Source: Methanomassiliicoccales archaeon
Lineage (GTDB): Archaea; Thermoplasmatota; Thermoplasmata; Methanomassiliicoccales; JACIVX01
Direction: 5' to 3'
DNA length: 64,000 nucleotides
NCBI GenBank assembly: GCA_038850735.1
Contig: JAWCLO010000003.1
Location: forward strand, 62,001-126,000
Part shown: in pieces, positions 24,351 to 33,248 of the stretch
Numbering within the stretch: position 1 is the first letter of the stretch
Layout of the letters: every line of letters begins with the position of its first letter
Notes under the pieces: generated by a model
What the model was told of the DNA's origin: nothing
What the model saw: only the letters and a program-made list of their open reading frames with translations
The model's database searches: none
Position numbers and translations under genes: made by a program

Positions 24351-25358
24351 ATGGTTGTTGAAAGAAGATCGGAGATTTTGTTCCTGTATGATGTGCGCGA
24401 CGCTAATCCGAATGGCGATCCAGACGAAAATAAACCGCGCATAGACGAAGAGACGGAAATCAATATCGTCACCGATGTAAGGCTGAAGCGGACCATAAGA
24501 GATTATCTTTCGGACTACCTGAATTGCAATATCTGGGTAAAAGAGGAGACGGATTCTGATGGCAATATAAAAACGCGAGAGAAAAAGCTCGCTGATGAAA
24601 GAATAGAAAGTGAGAATGACGCGGCGAAGCTCTTGGAAAAGTACATCGATCTGAGGCTATTTGGCGCGACAATTGCTGGTAAGAAAGAAAAAGAAGACAA
24701 GGAGAAAAAAGGGAAGAAGGGCGAATGGGTCTTCACATGGACAGGACCAGTGCAGTTTAAATTCGGTAGATCTCTTCACAAAGTTGAGCCGAAACTAATA
24801 AAAGGAACAACTGTTATGCCATCTGGAGAAGAAAAAGCAGCAGGAACTTTCACGGAGGTGTGGATCCTACCTTATTCTCTTATTTGTTTCTATGGCGTGA
24901 TCAATGAAAATGCAGCAAAGACAACTGGTTTAAAGGATGAAGACATTTCAATTCTTATTGACGGTATTTGGAATGGAACTAAGAATTTGATTACAAGATC
25001 GAAGTTCGGTCAGGTGCCGCGACTTTTGATGAAGGTAACATACAAAGAAAGAAATTATCACATAGGCGATTTAGACAAGGGAATAAGGCTCTTCGATTTA
25101 GAGGGAAAAGAAATAGACAACGGTGGTAAGAGTGGAAAAGAAATAAGATCGATATCCGAGTTGAAATTGGATTTGACTCGCCTCGTCGATGTCCTCAAGA
25201 ACAATGCTACTAAGATCGACAAAATATCTATTGAAATTAATAATGATGTCAATTATGTAATGAATGGCAAAGAAGGCAAGGGAAAGGATCTGCTCAAGAA
25301 GCTCGAAGAGATTCAAGAACTCAGAGAAAAAATCGAGGAAATTAAAATCGACAGATAA
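24351..25358 (+). CDS. cas7: Cas7 (Csh2 type), Cascade backbone subunit
   Basis: A 335-residue RAMP protein that polymerises along crRNA. The N-terminus FLYDVRDANPNGDPDENKPR, followed by TDVRLKRTIRDYL, is the diagnostic Csh2 signature of subtype I-B. The central FGRSLHKVEPK and the segment AGTFTEVWILPYSLICFYG are also typical. A lysine-rich insert at residues ~105-125 (KKEKEDKEKKGKKGE) is unusual in its charge. GGAGG precedes the ATG. Confidence 0.95.
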   Translation: MVVERRSEILFLYDVRDANPNGDPDENKPRIDEETEINIVTDVRLKRTIRDYLSDYLNCNIWVKEETDSDGNIKTREKKLADERIESENDAAKLLEKYIDLRLFGATIAGKKEKEDKEKKGKKGEWVFTWTGPVQFKFGRSLHKVEPKLIKGTTVMPSGEEKAAGTFTEVWILPYSLICFYGVINENAAKTTGLKDEDISILIDGIWNGTKNLITRSKFGQVPRLLMKVTYKERNYHIGDLDKGIRLFDLEGKEIDNGGKSGKEIRSISELKLDLTRLVDVLKNNATKIDKISIEINNDVNYVMNGKEGKGKDLLKKLEEIQELREKIEEIKIDR

Positions 25359-25382
25359 TTACGAGACCTGCGGGATGCAGCG

Positions 25383-26108
25383 ATGTTGCCAACAAGAGTC
25401 ATTGCGTTCGATATATGGGGAGACTATGCTTGCTTCAGAAGGGGATATACGACTACTTCTCCCATCACATATCCAGTACCGCCACGAACTGTTTTGGCAG
25501 GGATACTTTCGGCCATATTGGGAAAAGAAAGGGACTCTTACTATGATCTGTTCAATAATTCGGAAGTTCTTTTCGGACTCCAGCTTCTGTCACCGATAAG
25601 GAAAATCAGGATAATGCAAAACCTCATTGATACGAAGCAGGGTCTTAATCTCCAAGAAGCAAGGGGGCAAAGGACACAGATCCCATTTGAGTACGTGAAA
25701 AGGCCACACTATAGAATCTTTTGCTGGATATCAAACATGGAGGATTATGATAAACTAAGAGAGCTGGTTTCGAGGCACAAATCCGTGTACACTCCATACC
25801 TCGGAATATCAGAGTGTTTAGCTAACTTCGGTTTTTTCGGCGAGTTTTTGGAAGTGCGCGAAAAAAAGGCGGAGTCAGATTGTGTCGACATTTCGACAGT
25901 AATCTTAGGAGAGAATTTCCAAATAAAGATAGAGCCTGGAAAAAGATATGGGAAAGTGAGGATCCCGCACACGATGAACTCCAAGAGAGTCGTAACTAAA
26001 TTTGCTGACATAATTTATGAGGAGAACGGAAATACGATCAAAATTACGAACGGTAATTATTACGAACTAATCAATAATAATGCGAGGATAAATGTCGTGT
26101 TATTCTGA
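25383..26108 (+). CDS. cas5: Cas5 (Cas5h type), Cascade subunit
   Basis: A 241-residue RAMP protein that caps the crRNA 5' handle. The N-terminus RVIAFDIWGDYACFRRGYTTTSPITYPVPPR is the classic Cas5h start. The family's Gly-rich turn appears as YTPYLGISECLANFGF. It lies 24 bp after cas7 and overlaps cas3 by 17 bp. Confidence 0.95.
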   Translation: MLPTRVIAFDIWGDYACFRRGYTTTSPITYPVPPRTVLAGILSAILGKERDSYYDLFNNSEVLFGLQLLSPIRKIRIMQNLIDTKQGLNLQEARGQRTQIPFEYVKRPHYRIFCWISNMEDYDKLRELVSRHKSVYTPYLGISECLANFGFFGEFLEVREKKAESDCVDISTVILGENFQIKIEPGKRYGKVRIPHTMNSKRVVTKFADIIYEENGNTIKITNGNYYELINNNARINVVLF

Positions 26109-28569
26109 ATTGAAATCACACCCTGGAAAACTGTTAAAAGATCACCTGAGAGAAGTCGGCAATTCTTGTAAACAGATAGTAAAGTCTCTTCGCACTAAAA
26201 ATAATGAGCCGCTTTCAGACTTTGCATATCTGATGGGCATCTCTCACGATTTCGGGAAGGGCACAACCTTTTTTCAGGATCATCTAGATAAAGGAATAAA
26301 AACAGAAAAATCATACCATTCGAAATTATCGTCCGTCTTCGGTTATTATATTTGCAAGAAGTATTCTGAGACTAACGAAGTATCTTTAGGATATGACATT
26401 CCGATCGTGGTGTGGCTCGCGATTATGAAACATCACACTGATATCTCAGATCTCGTTGGAAATGATGGCGAACTGGAGAAGTTGTGCGAGAGTGACGTTG
26501 AAAAGAAGCAGATTGAGGATATTCGGAGCAACACCTCAGAAATTGTCAAAGATATATACTCGGAACTCTTGGATTTTGAAATATCGTTAGAGGAATTCTT
26601 CAAGAATTACGATTCTCTTTGCAACGAAATAAGAGATAGATGGGAGTCTATCATCATTATTGAAAAAAAAGGTTGGGAGTATTATTTTCTAACAATGTTT
26701 CTTTACTCAGTGCTTTTGGATGCTGATAAACTTGACGCCTCAGATATATCATATAGTCAATTGGAAGAAGAAAGAAAGAAATGGAGAGAAATTACCAACG
26801 AAATTGTGGATAACTATAAAGAAATGAAATTCGAAACAGGTCACCCAAGCGCGATAAACGAAATAAGATCGAAGGCATACACCGAGGTTATTTCAGAACT
26901 GGATAATGTAGATCTTACTGGAAAAAAGATCTTCACGATTGAGTTACCAACGGGTTGTGGAAAAACCATCACGGCTATCTCAGCAGCATTGAAAATTCGA
27001 GAGCGGATCAAAAAAGTATACGGCTTTTCTCCAAGGATAATATATAGTCTCCCTTTTTTGAGCATAATTGATCAAAATGCAAATGTTCTAGCAGAGATTC
27101 TCGCGAACCATGTAAAGGATAAATCTCAAGAAATTGCAACAGATGATGAAGATGCTCGTTCACAAGAAAGAGAAAAGACGAGTTCCAAATCCGTCCCAAC
27201 AAGCCTACTAATGAAACACCATCATTTATCAGAGATCAGATATGTGGGTGATAGGGAGAAATTCGATGTTGAACAATCCCTACTCCTTATAGAAGGGTGG
27301 CATTCAGAGGTCATTGTCACAACATTCGTTCAGCTCTTTCATTCGCTCATAACCAACAGGAATAGATCCGCGAGAAAATTTCACAACATGGCTAATTCCA
27401 TCATTATATTGGACGAAGTTCAGGCGATACCTCATCGCTATTGGCTCCTTGTCAAATGTGCCCTCAATTATCTTGCGAAAAGGTTCAACAGCTGGATCAT
27501 TTTGATGACCGCAACAATGCCACTTATATTTAATCCTGATGAAATCTGCCCTCTTGTCAGGAACAAGACCGAGTATTACAAGCAATTCAATCGAGCTAGA
27601 TACTTTTTCTGTAAAGAAAAAAAGGATATTGAGGAACTCGCCGAGATAGTACTTGACGACATCATCAATTCCGACAAAAATATTGGTGTCATTCTTAATA
27701 CCATAGACTGCTGCAAGGAATTGTATAATATCCTAAAAAAGCGTTTGACTGAAAAATATGGAAACCCCAAGATTTGCCAAAAGTGCGGCGTAGCAGAGTT
27801 CTGCGGTATCTTGCTATTCAACCTATCAACTCATATTTTGCCAAAACACCGCAAGATGCGAATTGAGTTGATTAGGGACGAAAAAGAGAAGAGAAGAAAG
27901 ATTGTTATTACTACTCAACTGATCGAGGCCGGCGTTGATATCGATCTTGATGTTATATACAGAGATTTTGCACCTCTTGACGCCCTCATACAAAGTGGCG
28001 GCAGATGCAATCGAAATAATCGAGAAAAAATGGGATTGGTTAAGATTGTCCAATTAATTGATAAGAATGGTAGGCAATATTCTAGCTTTGTTTATGATCC
28101 AACTTTATTGAGCATTACGCGAGAAATAATCGAAAGTGAATTTGAAGAGAGTAGATTCCTAAGTTTGATCGAGAAATACTTTGAGAAAATCTCCAGAAGA
28201 GGTTCTGATGATCCCTCAGAGAAAATACTGAGTTCCGTGAGATACCTCGAGTTCTCCACAATCGGCACTTTTGAACTCCTTGAGGGCAATTTCAGAGAAA
28301 GTATCAAGATTGATAGCTTCGTCAAAATCGACGATGAGGCGAGAAGAATCTGGGACGAATATGAATCCATCCAGAAAATAAAGAATGGATTTGAAAGAAG
28401 ATCTAGATTTCTCCAGATCCGAAATAGATTTTACGATTATGTAATATCTATAGATCGAGCATGTGTCCAAGACAGGATGGTTGATGAAAACCTTGCTCAC
28501 ATAACGTCTGCGGAATATGATTTGGAAATAGGATTCAAGCCAAAGAAAAACTATTCATTCATAATATGA
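26092..28569 (+). CDS. cas3: Cas3 HD nuclease-helicase
   Basis: An 825-residue protein that unwinds and degrades target DNA recruited by Cascade. The N-terminal HD domain shows KDHLREVG and LMGISHDFGKGTTFFQDHL. The superfamily 2 helicase follows: Walker A ELPTGCGKT near residue 285, a DEVQ box (IILDEVQAIP), motif III MTATMP, motif V TQLIEAGVDIDLD and motif VI QSGGRCNRN. All catalytic motifs look intact. A Cys-rich CQKCGVAEFCG segment lies between the helicase lobes. It overlaps cas5 and cas4. Confidence 0.97.
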   Translation: MSCYSELKSHPGKLLKDHLREVGNSCKQIVKSLRTKNNEPLSDFAYLMGISHDFGKGTTFFQDHLDKGIKTEKSYHSKLSSVFGYYICKKYSETNEVSLGYDIPIVVWLAIMKHHTDISDLVGNDGELEKLCESDVEKKQIEDIRSNTSEIVKDIYSELLDFEISLEEFFKNYDSLCNEIRDRWESIIIIEKKGWEYYFLTMFLYSVLLDADKLDASDISYSQLEEERKKWREITNEIVDNYKEMKFETGHPSAINEIRSKAYTEVISELDNVDLTGKKIFTIELPTGCGKTITAISAALKIRERIKKVYGFSPRIIYSLPFLSIIDQNANVLAEILANHVKDKSQEIATDDEDARSQEREKTSSKSVPTSLLMKHHHLSEIRYVGDREKFDVEQSLLLIEGWHSEVIVTTFVQLFHSLITNRNRSARKFHNMANSIIILDEVQAIPHRYWLLVKCALNYLAKRFNSWIILMTATMPLIFNPDEICPLVRNKTEYYKQFNRARYFFCKEKKDIEELAEIVLDDIINSDKNIGVILNTIDCCKELYNILKKRLTEKYGNPKICQKCGVAEFCGILLFNLSTHILPKHRKMRIELIRDEKEKRRKIVITTQLIEAGVDIDLDVIYRDFAPLDALIQSGGRCNRNNREKMGLVKIVQLIDKNGRQYSSFVYDPTLLSITREIIESEFEESRFLSLIEKYFEKISRRGSDDPSEKILSSVRYLEFSTIGTFELLEGNFRESIKIDSFVKIDDEARRIWDEYESIQKIKNGFERRSRFLQIRNRFYDYVISIDRACVQDRMVDENLAHITSAEYDLEIGFKPKKNYSFII

Positions 28570-29066
28570 TCGTGGAACGAATAACACCGACACTGGTTTG
28601 GTATTACTATATATGCCGAAGAGAGGTTTGGCTGATGGCACACGATATCTCCCCCCAGGAAGACGACAACCTCATAGAATTGGGGAGGACTATTCACGAA
28701 CACACCTACAAAGATGAAAGAAAAGAGATCGCGTTAGATGGAATGAAACTTGACATGATAAAGAGGAGTGATGGTGCATACATTGTTTGTGAAATCAAGA
28801 AATCATCGAAATTCGAATTTTCATCAAGAATGCAATTGGCTTATTCATTGTATAAACTGAAAGAAATGGGAGTTGACGTAAAGGGAGAATTACTCATTCC
28901 AAGAGAAAAGAAAAGAATTTTCGTCGAGCTAGACCATGAGTTAGAGGAGGAAATCAAACGGGCAATCGTGGAGATAAAAGAAATTGTTTCTAGGGAACTT
29001 CCGCCGCCACCTGAGCGAAATAAATTTTGTGGAAGTTGCGGATATAGACATTTTTGCTGGGCGTGA
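28566..29066 (+). CDS. cas4: Cas4 exonuclease
   Basis: A 166-residue RecB-like nuclease that trims prespacers. It has the N-terminal Cys (YICRREVWLM), a PD-(D/E)xK core visible as LDMIKRS followed by VCEIKKS, and the C-terminal Cys cluster CGSCGYRHFC. Together these give four cysteines for an iron-sulfur cluster. The start ATG overlaps the cas3 stop (ATGATC). It is followed by cas1 after four bases, so the three adaptation genes are coupled. Confidence 0.94.
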   Translation: MIVERITPTLVWYYYICRREVWLMAHDISPQEDDNLIELGRTIHEHTYKDERKEIALDGMKLDMIKRSDGAYIVCEIKKSSKFEFSSRMQLAYSLYKLKEMGVDVKGELLIPREKKRIFVELDHELEEEIKRAIVEIKEIVSRELPPPPERNKFCGSCGYRHFCWA

Positions 29067-29070
29067 TTAT

Positions 29071-30063
29071 ATGAAGAAAACGTTTTATATATTCTCGAAT
29101 GGTGAGCTCCACCGAAAAGAGAATACCCTTTGTTTTGAAGGAGATAAGGGCAGGCAGTATATACCAGTTGAAAGTGTTTCTGAATTTTTGATCTTTGGCG
29201 AAGTGACGATGAACAAGAAACTACTTGAATTTCTTTCACAGCAAGAAATATTACTCCATTTTTTTAACTATTATGGATATTATATTGGAACCTTTTATCC
29301 AAGAGAACATTATAATTCAGGTCTTATTATTCTTAAGCAAGCCGAACATTATTTAGACGATACGAAAAGGATAGAACTTGCAAGAAAGTTTGTTGAAGGG
29401 GCAGTTGCAAACATGTTGCGAGTGCTGAAGTATTATGCAGCGAGAGGAATTGACCTTGCACCTTACATTGAGGAGCTAGAATCTATTAGTGGAAAACTAA
29501 AAGAAAATTCCACAATCGAACAGTTGATGGCTCTAGAAGGTCTGGCGAGAGAGGCTTACTATGAGACCTTTAACCTGATAATCGAAGATCCTGAATTTCG
29601 TTTGGATAAAAGAGAAAAGAGACCTCCGACGACAAGATTAAATTCATTAATAAGTTTTGGGAACAGTCTCTTATATGTGGCACTTCTAAGTGAAATCTAC
29701 AAAACACACCTGGATCCGCGAATTGGTTTCCTTCATTCAACGAATTCAAGAAGATTTACACTTAACCTAGACGTCGCTGAGATCTTTAAGCCGATTATTG
29801 TTGATAGAACTCTTTTCAGTCTCCTAAACAAAAGAATGCTGGATTCTAGTCATTTCGTGAAAGAACTGAATGGTGTATATCTTAATGAAAAAGGCAGGGC
29901 AATTTTCGTTAATGAGTTCGAAAATAAATTGGCATCAACCATTAAGCACGATAAACTAAAAAGAAATGTATCATATCGTTACCTTATGAGAATGGAACTC
30001 TTCAAACTGGAAAAACATCTTATCGGTGAGGAAAATTACGAGCCGTTTCTTGCAAGATGGTAG
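29071..30063 (+). CDS. cas1: Cas1 integrase
   Basis: A 330-residue spacer integrase. Catalytic residues are seen in ALEGLAREAYYETF (Glu), IGFLHSTNSRRFTLNLDVAEIFKP (His, then Asp/Glu) and VNEFENKL. The ATG at 29071 is chosen because KKTFYIFSNGELHRKENTLCF is the usual N-terminus. The longer upstream extension overlaps cas4. It is followed by cas2 after four bases. Confidence 0.96.
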   Translation: MKKTFYIFSNGELHRKENTLCFEGDKGRQYIPVESVSEFLIFGEVTMNKKLLEFLSQQEILLHFFNYYGYYIGTFYPREHYNSGLIILKQAEHYLDDTKRIELARKFVEGAVANMLRVLKYYAARGIDLAPYIEELESISGKLKENSTIEQLMALEGLAREAYYETFNLIIEDPEFRLDKREKRPPTTRLNSLISFGNSLLYVALLSEIYKTHLDPRIGFLHSTNSRRFTLNLDVAEIFKPIIVDRTLFSLLNKRMLDSSHFVKELNGVYLNEKGRAIFVNEFENKLASTIKHDKLKRNVSYRYLMRMELFKLEKHLIGEENYEPFLARW

Positions 30064-30067
30064 GAAA

Positions 30068-30331
30068 ATGTATGTAATTATGGTCTATGACATCAAGGTT
30101 GAACGTGTTAATAAGATCTTGAGAATTGCTCGGAAATATCTCACTTGGATTCAAAATTCGGTATTGGAGGGTGAAATCACGGATGCAAAATTCGAAAGAT
30201 TAAAGTATGAATTGAGAGAGGCGATCGATGAGGCTGAAGATTCAGTTGTCTTTTATCTATTGAGAACGACTCGGTATTCTTCTAGGGAAATTATGGGTGT
30301 GCAGAAAGGTGGAGAAATTAGAATTCTTTAA
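30068..30331 (+). CDS. cas2: Cas2
   Basis: An 87-residue ferredoxin-fold protein, the structural partner of Cas1. The start MYVIMVYDIKVERVNKILR includes the conserved Asp in YDIK, and LTWIQNSVLEGEIT is typical. The ATG at 30068 is used because the in-frame upstream extension lies inside cas1. It is the last cas gene, and about 210 bp separate it from a single CRISPR repeat. Confidence 0.96.
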   Translation: MYVIMVYDIKVERVNKILRIARKYLTWIQNSVLEGEITDAKFERLKYELREAIDEAEDSVVFYLLRTTRYSSREIMGVQKGGEIRIL

Positions 30332-30540
30332 TCGTCATCGTCGTCGATATGCGATATGATAAAATCGACAGGGTATCGACGAATTCCCCTTCTGCGTAAT
30401 TATAGAAAAGTTCTTCTATTGTGGCTGATTATAAAGTTCAAAATCAAGCAAATCTCATCAATTCCGAGTCTCTGAGATTATTGAAAAAGAATTGTAACTA
30501 TGGAAAATATCCAGCAAGAAGTCATAAAAACGAACGAAGG
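30332..30540 (+). promoter_or_regulatory. Putative CRISPR leader
   Basis: A 209-bp AT-rich stretch without coding potential connects cas2 to the solitary CRISPR repeat at 30541. Position and orientation are those of a leader, where new spacers are inserted. The assignment is by context. Confidence 0.55.
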
Positions 30541-30570
30541 GTCCAGAGCCTACCTATAAGGGATTGAAAC
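30541..30570 (+). CRISPR. Single CRISPR repeat (array absent or collapsed)
   Basis: One 30-nt unit beginning GTCCAGAGCC and ending AAGGGATTGAAAC. Its length and its ATTGAAAC handle match haloarchaeal and other I-B repeats. It sits 209 bp after cas2 in the same orientation as the operon. No further copy follows in the next several hundred bases, which switch to GC-rich integrase DNA. Either the array was lost, or the assembly collapsed it to one repeat. Confidence 0.7.
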
Positions 30571-30740
30571 TCGCCAAGGTCGTCCCGCCGGAGGTTGAAG
30601 GATGAAGACAGACGCAGCCTGGCCGTTTGATCTCGGGGACTTCGCCGCGGTGTCCCCGGGCGGTACTCCAGACGGGATAGGGCGTGCGCTTTTTTCGCAA
30701 GAGGAAGGGGGGATGGGATGCTATATGTCTTCGCAAGAGA
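30571..30740. other. GC-rich segment between the CRISPR repeat and the integrase
   Basis: About 170 bp, clearly more GC-rich than the cas operon. It contains an open frame continuous with the later part of the integrase, but that frame's N-terminal translation has no integrase features. The first ~35 bases after the repeat could be a spacer, but no second repeat closes it. Confidence 0.4.
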
Positions 30741-31750
30741 ATGCAGGTGGTAGAGATGCCGACGAGAGAGAGGCGTCTCTGCTGCGAGCTCGAAAGGTAT
30801 CTGATATCCCTGGCAAGAGGTGGAAGAGCGAATCACGAGACGATAGTCCAGTATCGGAGAGAGATCTCGAAAGCTCTCGGATCTCTCAGGCGTGCGGGCT
30901 CGAGTCGGATCCCGAAAAGATCGGGAAGAACGAGCTCGAGTTCTTGCGGTGGCAGGAGTGGAGGGACGAGACCTCTGCGACCCAGAGGTGGAAGTTCGCG
31001 ATTCTGAACGGATTTCTGAAGTATTGCGGAAATTCGATCTGGGACAGGATGACGTGGACGTGGCCTCAGGACTCGAGGATCTTCGTGGACTGGCTGAGTC
31101 CCGAGGAGACCATCAAGATGCTCAACTCCGCGAGAGGGGTCGAGAGGATCGTGATACATTTAGAGCTCAGGCTCGGACTGAGACGTGTCGAGGTCAAGAG
31201 GCTGAGGATCTCGGACATATACCAGTATCATATTGGCGCGGAGAATGTTGGATACATGAACATTCACGGAAAAGGTCGCGCTGGCGGGAAATGGAGAACG
31301 ATCGCATTCGCGCCAGATACACAAGAAGAGATCGAGGCATGGATGCGGGAGAGGGACCGCATGATCCGAGAGGGACTCGCGAAGTATCCAGAGCAGAAAA
31401 TCCCGAGCCAACTGGTGATCTACTGTCGCCACGGGAGGCTTGGCTCGTATGGGGATACGGCTCTGGACAATATTGTGATACGGGTCGCGAAGCGATGCGG
31501 TATCGATCGACCAGTATCGAACCATACATTACGACGGACTTGCGGGAGAAATCTGCATTTGGCGGGAGTCTCAATAGAGGAAATAGCCTCGCTTCTCGGA
31601 CATTCGGATACGAAGCAGACAATGGAATATCTGGGTCTGACAATAGACGATCTGAAGAGAGCTCACGAGCTCGGATATTCATATCTCAAGGCTGTCGAGA
31701 AGAATGGGATAGAAGTCCCGCAGATCCTCATGAAAAGGGTATCAAGATAA
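30741..31750 (+). pseudogene. Tyrosine recombinase (XerC/D-like integrase), frameshifted
   Basis: A site-specific recombinase split over two frames. The N-terminal SAM-like domain reads from about 30741 (ERYLISLARGG, then HETIVQYRREISKALG). The catalytic domain is in the frame ending at 31750. It keeps the Arg motif RLGLRRVEV, HTLRRTCGRN and LGHSDTKQTMEYL with the nucleophilic Tyr. The frames would join as RRAG-LESDPEK if one G were added near 30898 (GCGGGCTCG). Single-base loss, real or from the assembly, is the simplest reading. The gene is GC-rich relative to its surroundings and ends 43 bp from tRNA-Ile, as integrases of mobile elements often do. Confidence 0.8.
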
Positions 31751-31792
31751 TTCGGTTGGAGCCAGAATATTATAAGAATAAATATATAAAGA

Positions 31793-31867
31793 TGGGCCCA
31801 AGGAGATTTGGACTCCTGACCTCCCGGTTATCAGCCGGGCGCTCCAACCAGGCTAAGCTATGGGCCC
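31793..31867 (-). tRNA. tRNA-Ile (GAT)
   Basis: A 75-nt tRNA on the minus strand. Acceptor GGGCCCA pairs with TGGGCCC and the discriminator is A. The anticodon loop is CTGATAA with stem CCCGG/CCGGG, giving anticodon GAT. The T-arm is AGGAG-TCCAAAT-CTCCT. No CCA is encoded. Its 3' end points toward the integrase gene 43 bp away, the usual geometry for a tRNA-targeting element. Confidence 0.95.
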
Positions 31868-32029
31868 ATTAAGCAGTTGGGAATATGTAGAACCATTAAA
31901 AACCTTTCCTCAGAAGTGATATCAGGTGACACGCATGCATCGATCATTGGCGACTTTGTTCTCTAATATTAAGGTACTTTCAAAAATGAAGGCTTAATAA
32001 ATGAAGAAGCCGATTGTAGTTCGGTCTCC

Positions 32030-33178
32030 ATGTCAACTGGCTTGAAAAATAGGGGTAGGAACAAAGAAGATGTCGAAGATCGAAAAAAGGCTGTTGAGGA
32101 ATTCGCAGGAGTGAAGCTCGAATGCATTTCATCCTATACCATTGATCCACTTCTCGCATCAAAGAATATAGAGAATATGATAGGTTGCATTCAGATGCCA
32201 TTGGGTTTTGTCGGTCCTCTTAAGGTGAAAGGTGATCATGCGAAGGGCGATTTCCTCGTTCCTATGGCAACAACAGAAGCAGCACTTGTCGCCTCAGTGA
32301 ACCGAGGCTGCTCCGTAATCACGGCAGCGAATGGCGCGAACGTCATCATTATGCAAGACTTCATGACGAGGGCCCCAGTTTTCAGAGTAAGGGACATTCG
32401 TCATATGGCTGAGGTTACAAAATGGATTGATGATCATTTTTCTGATGTGAAGAAAGAAGCGGAATCGACGACGAAGCACGGTAAATTGATGGAAATCCAG
32501 CCATTTGCCGCCGGTCGCTCACTTTTCCTCAGGTTTTGTTATGAAACCGGGGATGCAATGGGCATGAATATGGCAACGATTGCCACTGAGGCCGCATGTA
32601 AACTGATCGAGAGGGAGACTGGTGCCGTTCTCATCTCCATTTCAGGCAATCTCTGTACCGACAAGAAGCCGTCGGCTGTCAACTTCATCCTCGGAAGGGG
32701 AAAGACCGTGCACGCAGATGCGCTGATATCTGCTGACATTGTGAAATCGAAATTGCATACCACACCTGAAGCTGTGGTGGAAGCCTCTTTCAGAAAAAAC
32801 CAAGTAGGAAGCGCATTGGCGCTTGCCTACGGCTTTAACGCTCATATTGCCAATATTCTAGCCGCAATTTTCATAGCAACAGGACAAGATCCTGCGCAAG
32901 TGGTCGAGGGGAGCATGGGAATGACGACGTGTGAGGTAGTCGATGGTGCTCTTTATATTTCGCTGAGAATCCCATCACTCGAGCTTGGGACAGTCGGAGG
33001 GGGTACAAGGCTCCCGTGCCAGCAGGAGGCGCTTGCAATGATGGACTGTCTCGGGGATAATAAAGCGAAGAAATTCGCAGAAATCGTCGCTGCGGTTGCA
33101 CTTGCCGGAGAATTATCGACATTGGCTGCGGAAGCAGCTGGGGAATTGGCAAGTGCGCACAAGGCGCTGGGTAGATAA
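32030..33178 (+). CDS. hmgA: 3-hydroxy-3-methylglutaryl-CoA reductase (class I)
   Basis: A 382-residue NADPH-dependent enzyme that makes mevalonate for isoprenoid membrane lipids. Class I marks are ENMIGCIQMPLGFVGP, TTEAALVASVNRG with the catalytic Glu, DAMGMNM, SGNLCTDKKPSAVN with the catalytic Lys, ATGQDPAQ with the catalytic Asp, and GTVGGGTRLP. The catalytic His is near the C-terminus (LASAHKALGR). There is no membrane domain, as usual in archaea. No hydroxymethylglutaryl-CoA synthase gene is adjacent. Confidence 0.97.
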   Translation: MSTGLKNRGRNKEDVEDRKKAVEEFAGVKLECISSYTIDPLLASKNIENMIGCIQMPLGFVGPLKVKGDHAKGDFLVPMATTEAALVASVNRGCSVITAANGANVIIMQDFMTRAPVFRVRDIRHMAEVTKWIDDHFSDVKKEAESTTKHGKLMEIQPFAAGRSLFLRFCYETGDAMGMNMATIATEAACKLIERETGAVLISISGNLCTDKKPSAVNFILGRGKTVHADALISADIVKSKLHTTPEAVVEASFRKNQVGSALALAYGFNAHIANILAAIFIATGQDPAQVVEGSMGMTTCEVVDGALYISLRIPSLELGTVGGGTRLPCQQEALAMMDCLGDNKAKKFAEIVAAVALAGELSTLAAEAAGELASAHKALGR

Positions 33179-33248
33179 TTCGGAGCCGATGCTATGAAAA
33201 GCTGAATTGAAAACAATTGAAATAATCTCTTGATAATACGTTTATGCG

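Noticed and set aside
30602-30740. An N-terminal extension of the integrase in the frame of its catalytic domain
   Set aside because: The translation there has no integrase-like features. The true SAM-like N-terminal domain lies in another frame starting near 30741.
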